Positions 26,066-32,059 of a stretch of DNA of 32,059 nucleotides are shown piece by piece. The number at the start of each line of letters is the position of its first letter. Position 1 is the stretch's first letter. A program made the position numbers and the translations under genes. Source of the DNA: an uncultured Bacteroidales bacterium (GTDB taxonomy: Bacteria; Bacteroidota; Bacteroidia; Bacteroidales; Muribaculaceae); contig CAMTKF010000032.1 in assembly GCA_947072905.1 (NCBI GenBank), positions 1 through 32,059 of the forward strand. Reading direction: 5' to 3'. The notes below the pieces were generated by a model. The model did not search any database and was not told where the DNA came from. It saw nothing but the letters and a program-made list of their open reading frames with translations.

Positions 26066-27303
26066 ACTTTGTATGTATTTGGTTTTTTAATAACGAGGGC
26101 ACTGTTTGTTCCACCAAAACCAAAGGAATTGGAGAGAGCAATCTCAATAGGCATATCAACAGTTGTTTTAGCCAGATTGAGATTTGCAGCATGTTCGCTC
26201 GGCTCATCAAGATTGATATTCGGAGCCACAAAGTTGTTCTGCATCATCAAGATACTGTAAACAGCTTCGCTTGCTCCGGCCATCCAACACTCATGGCCGG
26301 TCATGGATTTTGTCGAGCTTATAAGGGCTTTCTTGCCTGAGAAAAGTCTGTTTAAAGCAATAGCCTCATAATCATCGCCCTGGGGTGTGGAGGTTGCATG
26401 AGCATTTACATAGTCTACGTCGTCAGCTGAAATACCGGCATCGGCAAGCGCACGTTTCATAGCTCTTTCAGATCCTTCATCACTTGGCTGAGATATGCCG
26501 CCTCCATTTGATGAAAATCCATATCCTATAACTTCTGCGAGTATGTTTGCACCTCTGGCTACTGCATGTTCATAGTCTTCAAGCACTAATGCTGCGGCAC
26601 CTCCGCTGGGAATCAAGCCATCTCTGTCTTTATCAAATGGGCGGGATGCTTTGGTCGGTTCATCCATTCGTGTTGAGAATGTGCCAAGGGCATCAAATGA
26701 TGACATGGAATAGTAATTGGTTTCTTGTGCTCCGCCAACCAATACCATATCCTGAAGCCCTTGTTTAATCATCATATATCCAAGGCCGATAGAATGGGAA
26801 CCGCTTGCACAGGCAGCACTTATTGTCATGTTGATGCCCTTCAGGTGGAAAATTGTGCTGAGGTTCATATTGACCGTTGAGTTCATTGACTGAAAAATGG
26901 AGCCGGAACCAACCAACGCTGAATCCTTTTTTTCTTTCATGATCTCATGGGCTTCGATAACAGCCTTGGCCGAAGAGTCGTTACCGAAAATGATACCGAC
27001 TTCATTATCTTTCAGATATTCTTCTGTCACACAGGCCTCATCAAAAGCCTCTTTGGCAGCCATGAAAGCATATTCGGCTTCTTCTGACATGCCAACCCGC
27101 TGACGCCGGTCAAGTACGCCCTTAAGCTTTGGCCTTTCCACTATACCTGTCAGCGCTGACTGATAACCGTAGTCAAGGCGGGCTTGTTCAACTCCGATAC
27201 CTGACTTACCGTTGTATAAGGAGTCCTTGACTTCTTCTTTATTCTTTCCGATGCATGACCAAATGCCCATGCCGGTTACTACTACTCGTCTACTCATATC
27301 CAT
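26062..27303 (-). CDS. Beta-ketoacyl-ACP synthase, FabB/FabF type
   Basis: Ketosynthase of 413 residues, the most FabB/F-like of the cluster. The triad is Cys165 in SAACASGSH, His302 in NAHATSTPQGD and His337 in KSMTGHECW. NSFGFGGTNSALVI closes the fold. In-frame ATGs at 27303 and 27297 both fit; the first adds Met-Asp. It lies 20 bases after the ketoreductase gene. It could extend the polyene or supply fatty acyl chains for the acyltransferases; family membership does not decide this. Confidence 0.93.
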   Translation of the reverse strand: MDMSRRVVVTGMGIWSCIGKNKEEVKDSLYNGKSGIGVEQARLDYGYQSALTGIVERPKLKGVLDRRQRVGMSEEAEYAFMAAKEAFDEACVTEEYLKDNEVGIIFGNDSSAKAVIEAHEIMKEKKDSALVGSGSIFQSMNSTVNMNLSTIFHLKGINMTISAACASGSHSIGLGYMMIKQGLQDMVLVGGAQETNYYSMSSFDALGTFSTRMDEPTKASRPFDKDRDGLIPSGGAAALVLEDYEHAVARGANILAEVIGYGFSSNGGGISQPSDEGSERAMKRALADAGISADDVDYVNAHATSTPQGDDYEAIALNRLFSGKKALISSTKSMTGHECWMAGASEAVYSILMMQNNFVAPNINLDEPSEHAANLNLAKTTVDMPIEIALSNSFGFGGTNSALVIKKPNTYKV

Positions 27304-27323
27304 TTAATAATAAAGCATGGCAT

Positions 27324-28052
27324 TCATGAATAAAGGCCTCCGTTTATTGAAATGACTTCTCCGGTTATATAGGATGCGTCTTTAGAGGCGAGGAAAGCGA
27401 CCAAAGCAGCCACTTCTTCCGGCTCTCCGAATCGACCGAGCGGAACTGTCTTCTTCAGACTGTCTTCATCCAGATCCTTTGTCATGTCGGACTTGATAAA
27501 GCCCGGAGCCACAGCATTTACCGTAACCTTTCGCGGAGCCACCTCTTGTGCAAGAGCTTTTGTAGCGCCAATCAACGCGGCTTTTGCTGCAGAATAGTTG
27601 GCCTGCCCCGGCAATCCTTTGAGTCCTGAGAGCGAAGCAATGTTAATCACACGACCGAAACGCTTTGTCAACATTCCCTTCAGAACACGACGGGTAACGT
27701 AGAAGAACCCATCGAGAGTTGTATTTATGACTTTATGCCATTGTTCTGTCTGCATAAAAATGAGAAGCGCATCATCTCTGATTCCTGCATTATTTACAAG
27801 AACCGTTATCCTGTCGTCAGGATGAGCATCCTCCCATTGTTCCAATGCAGAGTCAACAGATTCTTCGTAACCTACATCAAAAGGAAGAAGTTCGGCAATG
27901 CCGCCATTGGCACGAATTTCTTCCGCCACACTTTTTGCGGCTTCTTCATTTGATCGGAAATTGATGATTATTCCAAGTTCAGGCGAAGCCAATCTTTTGC
28001 AAATAGCGGCACCCAAACCACGCGAGCCGCCTGTAACCAATGCGTAGTTCAT
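27324..28052 (-). CDS. fabG: 3-oxoacyl-ACP reductase (FabG type)
   Basis: Short-chain dehydrogenase of 242 residues that reduces the 3-keto group after each condensation, using NADPH. Cofactor motif TGGSRGLG (7-14), NNAG (87-90) and catalytic Ser140, Tyr153 and Lys157 (YSAAK) are all present, as is the PGFIKSDM segment. It is the only ketoreductase in the cluster, so it would act in every cycle, the role of ApeQ. Its start overlaps the ammonia-lyase stop as ATGA (28049-28052). The gene symbol marks the family; the housekeeping fatty acid FabG is probably elsewhere. Confidence 0.93.
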   Translation of the reverse strand: MNYALVTGGSRGLGAAICKRLASPELGIIINFRSNEEAAKSVAEEIRANGGIAELLPFDVGYEESVDSALEQWEDAHPDDRITVLVNNAGIRDDALLIFMQTEQWHKVINTTLDGFFYVTRRVLKGMLTKRFGRVINIASLSGLKGLPGQANYSAAKAALIGATKALAQEVAPRKVTVNAVAPGFIKSDMTKDLDEDSLKKTVPLGRFGEPEEVAALVAFLASKDASYITGEVISINGGLYS

Positions 28053-29572
28053 GCGTTCAAATAATTTATGATATTAGTACGAAGATATTTTTCAGTCGCT
28101 GCAACCTCCTCATAGAACGGACTGTCTTCAATAAAAACAGGGCATATAGAGCGTATTGCATCGTACTGCTCCTTGGTCTTCGGAGAAAGTTTGTCGGCGA
28201 TTTTCAGACAGTCGGTAGCCTGAGCAAGAGCAATATAAAGGATAGACATTACTTGATAAGCATTGTCAATAACCTTTTTGCACAGCAAAGCGCTGTTGGT
28301 GCCCATGCTCACGATATCCTGGTTATCGTTGTTGTTTGGAATACTGTGTACATAGTTAGGCATAGCCATAGTCTGGCATTCTGCAGTTGTGGATGTCGCA
28401 GTAAACTGACAAGCCTGCATACCATAGTTCAGCCCCAGAGTTCCCATATTGAGGAATGGTGGCAAGATACCGTTGATACGGTCATGGAAAAGATAATTAA
28501 GCTGACGTTCGGCAGTCATGGCTAATCTGACCATGGCAATTTTCACTTTGTCGGCTTCCAAAGAAATATAATCGCCATGGAAGTTACCTCCATGATATAT
28601 ATTCTTGGATTTGTAATCTACAATAGGATTATCGCAAGCTGAGTTAACCTCATTTTGGAGTATTTCAGAAGCGTTTTTAAGAGTATCGTAGATTGGTCCG
28701 TAAATCTGAGGGATGCAACGCAGGGAATAATATGCCTGAACCTTATGTTCAAAGTAGGTATCCTTGTTCTTGGCCGGATCATACAATTCGTGCTCACGCT
28801 TCTGAAGATGCTTGCTGCCTTTGCTTACCTCTCTCAACCAGCGAGCTATCACCTGTTGTCCGGGCTGGCGGCGGCATTCGTTCTCTTCTACTGACATATA
28901 GTCATCAAAAGAATCGGCAATCTCATTAATCCATGCACCGGCTATAGTCGCGTATTTAAGCAGATTCTCTGCATAATACTGATTGACAATTGACACACCG
29001 GTCATTACCGAAGTACCGTTAGTTACCGACAAGCCCTCGCGAACAAAAATACCCATAGGGGTAAGATGTTCCTCTTCCATTACATCAGCAGTAGGCCTCC
29101 ATTCACCCTTGAAGTGAACTTTGCCTTCTCCTATAAGGCAAAGAGCTATGTGAGCAAGTTGAACAAGGTCGCCGCTTGCGCCCACGCTTCCATGTTGAGG
29201 AATAAAGGGATATATGCCGCGGTTTACAAATTCTTGCAAAAGCAAGATTACCGACGGATGGATTCCGGAACGAGCCTGTAGAAATGTGCCAATACGAGCA
29301 ATCATAGCCGACTTCACTTCTATATCAGAGAGTGGCTCGCCCACGCCGGTAGCATGACTCCGGATGATGTTATATTGAAGTTCCTTCAAATGATCATCTC
29401 TCACCCGCCATTGAGCCATCGGACCAAAGCCCGTATTGATGCCATATATTACTTTGTCCTTTACAAACTCTTTAAGGAAGTCATGGCACAAGGCTACATT
29501 AACCATTTCTTCCTCGGGAATGGATAATGACTCACCTTTATATAATATGTCATAAATGACTGATAATTCCAT
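28049..29572 (-). CDS. Aromatic amino acid ammonia-lyase (MIO enzyme, HAL/TAL/PAL family)
   Basis: MIO-dependent lyase of 507 residues that removes ammonia from an aromatic amino acid, giving the aryl acrylic acid starter of the polyene. The MIO triad Ala132-Ser133-Gly134 lies in HGSVGASGD, and the lid Tyr43 in YGINTGFG. Specificity signals are mixed. Residues Ser72-His73 match the S-H pair of histidine ammonia-lyases, while the Glu of HutH (NQEDHVSM) is Gln418 here (DNQDIVSMG), as in phenylalanine and tyrosine enzymes. With no urocanase or other hut genes nearby and fabG overlapping, a tyrosine or phenylalanine substrate is favoured. It is the first gene of the operon. Confidence 0.9.
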   Translation of the reverse strand: MELSVIYDILYKGESLSIPEEEMVNVALCHDFLKEFVKDKVIYGINTGFGPMAQWRVRDDHLKELQYNIIRSHATGVGEPLSDIEVKSAMIARIGTFLQARSGIHPSVILLLQEFVNRGIYPFIPQHGSVGASGDLVQLAHIALCLIGEGKVHFKGEWRPTADVMEEEHLTPMGIFVREGLSVTNGTSVMTGVSIVNQYYAENLLKYATIAGAWINEIADSFDDYMSVEENECRRQPGQQVIARWLREVSKGSKHLQKREHELYDPAKNKDTYFEHKVQAYYSLRCIPQIYGPIYDTLKNASEILQNEVNSACDNPIVDYKSKNIYHGGNFHGDYISLEADKVKIAMVRLAMTAERQLNYLFHDRINGILPPFLNMGTLGLNYGMQACQFTATSTTAECQTMAMPNYVHSIPNNNDNQDIVSMGTNSALLCKKVIDNAYQVMSILYIALAQATDCLKIADKLSPKTKEQYDAIRSICPVFIEDSPFYEEVAATEKYLRTNIINYLNA

Positions 29573-29579
29573 AGATAAA

Positions 29580-29623
29580 CAATTGCATAGATAAGCTCCA
29601 TATTAGAGCGTAGCATGCAATTG
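29580..29623. promoter_or_regulatory. Inverted repeat over the operon start (candidate operator)
   Basis: CAATTGCAT (29580-29588) and ATGCAATTG (29615-29623) are perfect 9-bp inverted copies separated by 26 bases. One copy abuts the -7 box of the polyene promoter and covers the likely start of transcription; the other lies 7 bases before the ammonia-lyase ATG. A nested GCTC/GAGC pair (29595-29598, 29606-29609) lies between. This could be a paired operator for a dimeric regulator or a leader stem-loop. Confidence 0.5.
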
Positions 29624-29658
29624 CAAAAATACAAAAAAAATCCCATACTTAAAAACAA
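29624..29658 (-). promoter_or_regulatory. Promoter of the 24-gene polyene operon
   Basis: On the minus strand TATTTTTG (29631-29624) matches the Bacteroidota -7 box exactly. A TTG lies at 29658-29656, but the spacer is 24 bases rather than the usual 19-21; the spacer contains a run of eight T. Transcription would begin near 29617, giving a leader of about 45 bases before the ammonia-lyase ATG at 29572. No other good promoter is seen in the dense gene run downstream. Confidence 0.55.
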
Positions 29659-29689
29659 ATTTTTCGGACATTTCGGACTATAAATTTCA

Positions 29690-29719
29690 TTGTCAATCCG
29701 ATTGGAATAGCTATTTTTG
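29690..29719 (+). promoter_or_regulatory. Promoter of the divergent WG-repeat-like gene
   Basis: TTG (29690-29692), 19 bases, then TATTTTTG (29712-29719): a full match to the Bacteroidota TTG-N19-TAnnTTTG promoter. The ATG at 29749 follows 29 bases after the -7 box. Its -7 box is identical to that of the polyene operon, with the two promoters back to back. Confidence 0.72.
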
Positions 29720-29748
29720 CCCCATCAATATATTCTAAATAGTTACTA

Positions 29749-30540
29749 ATGGCTACAATACCTAATCATGCACATCAATTCACTTCCGAAGAAGAAATGA
29801 AGAGCTATTATGATCACCTTCGGTATTGGCGTACTTGTGTTGTCAATACTAATGAGGTTATTGTGCCGACCCAAGAGGAAGCCAAGGAATACCTCGTTAT
29901 GCTTCTGGATAAGAATTTTAACCGATTCGGGTCAAAGGCGTTCAGAAAATATGAGGAGCGGTATGATTGGCGCCCTCAGAAGTTTGAAGAAGATGGATGT
30001 GTAGGGCTGAGGACACCAACAGGCGAAGTGTTGCTGCCGCCAATATTTTCTGATGCGTTCAACCAATTCCGGGCAGTACCAAGCGTGCCCGACTTTATAC
30101 CTGTATACAATGGTAAAGCGTGGGCGCTCGCATCAACCGGCGAACGCCCTGTAATTGTGACCGATTTTTGTTATAGATGCATAATGCCGGAGCGATGGGA
30201 CGGAATAATATACTTTGTTCAGGATGCCGATACCGGCAAATGGGGTGCACTCAGCAGCATTGTGCCAATTACTAATAATAGGCAACCTTTGAGAAGCCGA
30301 GAAGCAATAAGTGTGACTGAATTACTTCCTCCGGTTGCTGATTCTATATACGAAGATCACCTCTACACTGACTGCGCTCCGACAACATTCTGGATAACAC
30401 GTAAGGGCGATAAGATAGGATTGCTGACGCCCTTCACAGCGACTGAAATAATATATAACAGTTATAAGTGCGACCCTGACGAAGTTTGGATAGACTTAAC
30501 CACCGACGATGGCAAAACATGCCGTGTCACAGAATTTTGA
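29749..30540 (+). CDS. WG-repeat-like protein of unknown function
   Basis: A cytoplasmic-looking protein of 263 residues with no signal peptide. After a helical N-terminal part (about 1-80), four short strand-turn units recur: GLRTPTGEVLLPPIFSDAF, GKAWALASTGERPVIVTDF, GKWGALSSIVPI and GDKIGLLTPFTATEIIYNSY. These resemble the WG/KWG beta repeats common in Bacteroidota proteins of unknown function. It has its own promoter, divergent from the polyene operon. A regulatory link to that operon is possible through the shared intergenic region but nothing in the protein suggests DNA binding. Confidence 0.82.
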   Translation: MATIPNHAHQFTSEEEMKSYYDHLRYWRTCVVNTNEVIVPTQEEAKEYLVMLLDKNFNRFGSKAFRKYEERYDWRPQKFEEDGCVGLRTPTGEVLLPPIFSDAFNQFRAVPSVPDFIPVYNGKAWALASTGERPVIVTDFCYRCIMPERWDGIIYFVQDADTGKWGALSSIVPITNNRQPLRSREAISVTELLPPVADSIYEDHLYTDCAPTTFWITRKGDKIGLLTPFTATEIIYNSYKCDPDEVWIDLTTDDGKTCRVTEF

Positions 30541-30562
30541 CAAATATTTTCAACTGCGCAGC

Positions 30563-30580
30563 TAAGTAAGCAGTTACTTA
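30563..30580. other. Small A/T-rich hairpin between two genes
   Basis: TAAGTAA (30563-30569), loop GCAG, TTACTTA (30574-30580): a perfect 7-bp stem 22 bases after the WG-repeat gene. No T-tract follows, so terminator function is doubtful. Confidence 0.3.
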
Positions 30581-30609
30581 CAAACTCTAATTCCACTCTA
30601 TATCATAAA

Positions 30610-31122
30610 ATGAAAGATATCAAATGTCCGAATTGTGGAACAATGTTCCAAGTAGATGACTCCATCTACGCCGCTATTCTTGAACAAGTACGCAGCATTG
30701 AGTTCAATAACGAAGTTGACCGCCGCATGGCTGAACTTCGTGAGCAGTTCAAAACCAAGGAGGAAGCTGTGCGCACCTCGGCCGAGAAAGACTACGAGAA
30801 ACAGCTGTCTCAGAAAGATATCGAAATGGGCCGGCTTGAAACTGAGCTTGCCCGTCTTAAAGGTATTATCAACAACTACGAAGCCACTAAAAAATCAGAG
30901 ATAAGCGAACTTGAAAACGCCAAGGCAAAAGAGATATTTGATGTCATAAGTGCTAAAGACAAACTGATAGCCGAATTGGAATCACAGATTTCAAACAGTG
31001 CAGAAGCACATAAGGTTGCCATCCTTGAAGAACGCAACTCAATGGCGGCAGATGTACAGCAGAAGGAAAAACGCATCATAGAGCTTGAATCGAAACTCGA
31101 ATCTGATAAACTTGCAATGTGA
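30610..31122 (+). pseudogene. DUF2130-family gene, truncated after 170 codons
   Basis: N-terminal part of a DUF2130 protein. Residues 1-25 hold the zinc-ribbon-like start (IKCPNCGTMFQVDDSIYAAI), followed by a long coiled coil (about 30-168). Family members, as I recall, run to more than 400 residues with a conserved C-terminal domain containing a YYKDLKTRMSTKM-like segment. Here the frame stops two residues after SDKLA (TGA at 31120-31122), and none of the frames downstream resumes the family sequence, so this is not a simple frameshift. The DNA after the stop changes character, suggesting an insertion. The remaining half is probably beyond the right edge of the window. Confidence 0.75.
31106..31115 (+). 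other. Candidate integrase core site at the DUF2130 break
   Basis: ATAAACTTGC matches GTAnnTTTGC, the attachment core of CTnDOT-type Bacteroidota elements, at six of the eight fixed positions. It lies exactly where the DUF2130 protein departs from its family. A second core-like sequence, CTACTTTTGC on the minus strand (31267-31258), matches at seven of eight. Either could be the true junction. Confidence 0.4.
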
Positions 31123-31337
31123 AGTTACGAAAAGAGTGTAATTTATTGGAAATGAGCGTAGGTTAATTGCTCTTGATAGTAATAGGTTACGATTTAGTTA
31201 GTTATCTACTGCATTATCCTTCTGCGCGTTGCGTAACCTTCAAAGAACTCTTCGTATGCAAAAGTAGCTATTTAATTCGAGATTTTGATATAAACTCCCG
31301 TTTTTTATCCCCTCATTCATAAGAATTTTCCGTAAAA

Positions 31338-31403
31338 GCGGTATTGTCCGTCGGCACACCATTGCCCAAAACGAGTTTGGAACAAACGTGTGCCGACTAC
31401 CGC
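31338..31403. repeat. Long hairpin 1
   Basis: GTCGGCACAC (31350-31359) pairs perfectly with GTGTGCCGAC (31388-31397). GCGGTA (31338-31343) and TACCGC (31398-31403) extend the stem across a 6-base bulge. An inner CCAAA/TTTGG pair (about 31366-31380) caps it. Sixteen outer base pairs in an A/T-rich region are far beyond chance. Confidence 0.8.
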
Positions 31404-31414
31404 ATAGCTGGAGA

Positions 31415-31470
31415 AAAGGGCATTGCCTCACGCCTAAACGATGTTTAGACAGATGAAGCAATGCCCCTTT
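31415..31470. repeat. Long hairpin 2
   Basis: GGGCATTGC (31418-31426) pairs with GCAATGCCC (31458-31466); A/T pairs extend it after one mismatch. Inside, CTAAAC (31434-31439) pairs with GTTTAG (31443-31448). On the plus strand it is followed by TTTCTTTT, so it could end a rightward transcript. Confidence 0.75.
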
Positions 31471-31570
31471 CTTTTGCGCCTATGCCAAGAGGTGCTTTTA
31501 CGGGTTTTCAAATGATTTTTCTTTTTTCGCTGTCTCTTTTGCCGGAAGCGGAAAGTGAATGCAGAGTGTG

Positions 31571-31834
31571 TCAGCCTGCCCCATGAATGAAACAGGCGCC
31601 CACACACAGCCGGACAAACCGGGAAGAATGATTGTTGCCACCCGGCTGAACAAGTTCCGTCGGATCGGAAACAATCATACTTCCTTTGTTGTGGTTTGCC
31701 CTTTTCACGCTTCCGGTGATGTCTTTTTCCTTTTGGTGATTCTTTTTTTTACGGATTTTCCCCTGAAGTTTTTTTCTACACAATCTGCCTCTGTTTTCGT
31801 TTACCTCCATTTTGCGCCTTTCAGTAAGCCGCAT
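31571..31834 (-). CDS. Possible small basic protein (uncertain)
   Basis: An 87-codon frame, very Lys/Arg-rich in its first half, with no recognised motif. In its favour, a TACCTTTG box (31867-31860, minus strand) lies 25 bases before the ATG, as expected for a Bacteroidota promoter, with a TTG 22 bases further upstream. Against it, the frame crosses a strong inverted repeat (31628-31678) and the C-terminal half looks non-coding. It may be chance. Confidence 0.25.
   Translation of the reverse strand: MRLTERRKMEVNENRGRLCRKKLQGKIRKKKNHQKEKDITGSVKRANHNKGSMIVSDPTELVQPGGNNHSSRFVRLCVGACFIHGAG
31628..31678. repeat. Inverted repeat 3
   Basis: ATGATTGTT (31628-31636) and AACAATCAT (31670-31678) are perfect 9-bp inverted copies 33 bases apart. 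Confidence 0.65.
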
Positions 31835-31872
31835 CAGTCAGTCATTTTCGTTCTGGGCGCAAAGGTAATTCC

Positions 31873-31973
31873 GGGATTGGACGGGAAAGCAAGGTCAAGC
31901 CTCCTGTTTTCGGTAAAAATCTCCAGCCCTGCGGGTAGTATTTTGACCGAAAAACCTTGCATTCCCTAATCCC
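31873..31973. repeat. About 100-base imperfect palindrome near the right edge
   Basis: Five arms pair in order: GGGATT (31873) with AATCCC (31968), GGGA (31883) with TCCC (31963), GCAAGGT (31889) with ACCTTGC (31954), TTTTCGGT (31907) with ACCGAAAA (31946), and AAAAT (31916) with ATTTT (31940). The inner loop holds CCCTGCGGG. An 11-base bulge (31896-31906) interrupts one side. This could be a transfer origin, a recombination site or a folded leader. Confidence 0.8.
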
Positions 31974-32032
31974 TACCTTTTCAAGCACCCGAAACGAAAA
32001 CGACCGATGCGACAGAAAGACGCATAAAAAAA

Positions 32033-32059
32033 ATGTCGGATAAACGAGAGGCAGATAAG
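32033..32059 (+). CDS. Possible start of a rightward gene (partial)
   Basis: ATG at 32033 follows an A-rich leader (CATAAAAAAA) typical of Bacteroidota translation starts and stays open to the edge for nine residues (MSDKREADK). Too short to identify. If real, it would be the first gene of the integrative element, downstream of the large palindrome. Confidence 0.3.

Larger units (their letters stand above)
31123..32032. mobile_element. Probable terminal region of a CTnDOT-type integrative element
   Basis: About 0.9 kb without a convincing gene. It begins where DUF2130 is cut and contains integrase-core-like sequences, three GTTACG motifs (31124-31129, 31186-31191 and inverted at 31232-31237), and four strong inverted repeats (31338-31403, 31415-31470, 31628-31678, 31873-31973). 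The style of the last 400 bases (GCGCAAAGGTA, then a G/C-rich fold) resembles non-coding parts of Bacteroides conjugative transposons as I remember them. No integrase, relaxase or transfer gene is inside the window, so the element type is inference. Confidence 0.5.

Noticed and set aside
28049-29572. Calling the lyase a histidine utilisation gene (hutH)
   Set aside because: No urocanase, imidazolonepropionase or formiminotransferase genes are nearby, the imidazole-binding Glu is Gln, and the gene overlaps fabG at the head of a polyene operon.
31081-31250. Simple frameshift in the DUF2130 gene
   Set aside because: None of the three frames after 31122 continues the family sequence; stops are frequent in all of them.
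31559-31969. 136-residue frame on the plus strand
   Set aside because: Low-complexity Phe-rich sequence that runs through two strong inverted repeats, with no promoter and no family features.

Overview
The window is chromosomal DNA from a Bacteroidales bacterium, probably a gut member of the order; family and genus cannot be fixed from the sequence alone. Three things point there. Promoters have the Bacteroidota form (TTG, about 19 bases, TAnnTTTG). Ribosome binding sites are weak and A/T-rich. The gene families are typical: an Mla-type ABC pair, a COG2865 regulator, a fused MMPL/acyltransferase exporter and a DUF2130 protein.

Layout. Bases 107-2762 (+) hold a tight housekeeping operon: MlaE-like permease, MlaF-like ATPase and DNA polymerase III delta'. 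Bases 2848-5752 (-) hold an AlbA_2/ATPase-type regulator and a downstream helical protein of unknown function. Bases 5829-29572 (-) hold the main feature, a head-to-tail run of 24 genes, mostly overlapping or a few bases apart. This is an aryl polyene (APE)-type pigment lipid cluster related to flexirubin and APE clusters. Bases 29749-30540 (+) hold a divergently transcribed WG-repeat-like protein. Bases 30610-31122 (+) hold a DUF2130 gene that loses its C-terminal half. The last 0.9 kb has no convincing gene but is full of inverted repeats; it looks like the end of an integrative element of the CTnDOT type.

How the cluster should work (inference from families). An aromatic amino acid ammonia-lyase makes a cinnamate- or coumarate-type starter. 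A PaaK-like adenylating enzyme activates it and an acyl carrier protein (two are encoded) receives it. Three ketosynthases with intact Cys-His-His, one Cys-less chain-length-factor-like partner, a FabG ketoreductase and two hot-dog dehydratases build the conjugated polyene. A methyltransferase decorates it. A thioesterase, an LpxL-like acyltransferase, a GT2/acyltransferase fusion and an MMPL/acyltransferase fusion release it, attach it to a lipid and export it. A LolA-like carrier, two small secreted proteins, a four-helix SMR/EamA-type membrane protein and two exported alpha/beta hydrolases act in the envelope. No DarA/DarB dialkylresorcinol genes and no phosphopantetheinyl transferase are visible.

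The most interesting points are: the two dehydratases, which carry complementary halves of the FabZ active site (His in one, Glu in the other); a degenerate Rossmann-like tail shared by both acyltransferase fusions; a conserved-looking stand-alone half ketosynthase; an ammonia-lyase with mixed HAL and PAL/TAL signatures; an inverted repeat over the start of the 24-gene operon; and the element junction that truncates DUF2130.
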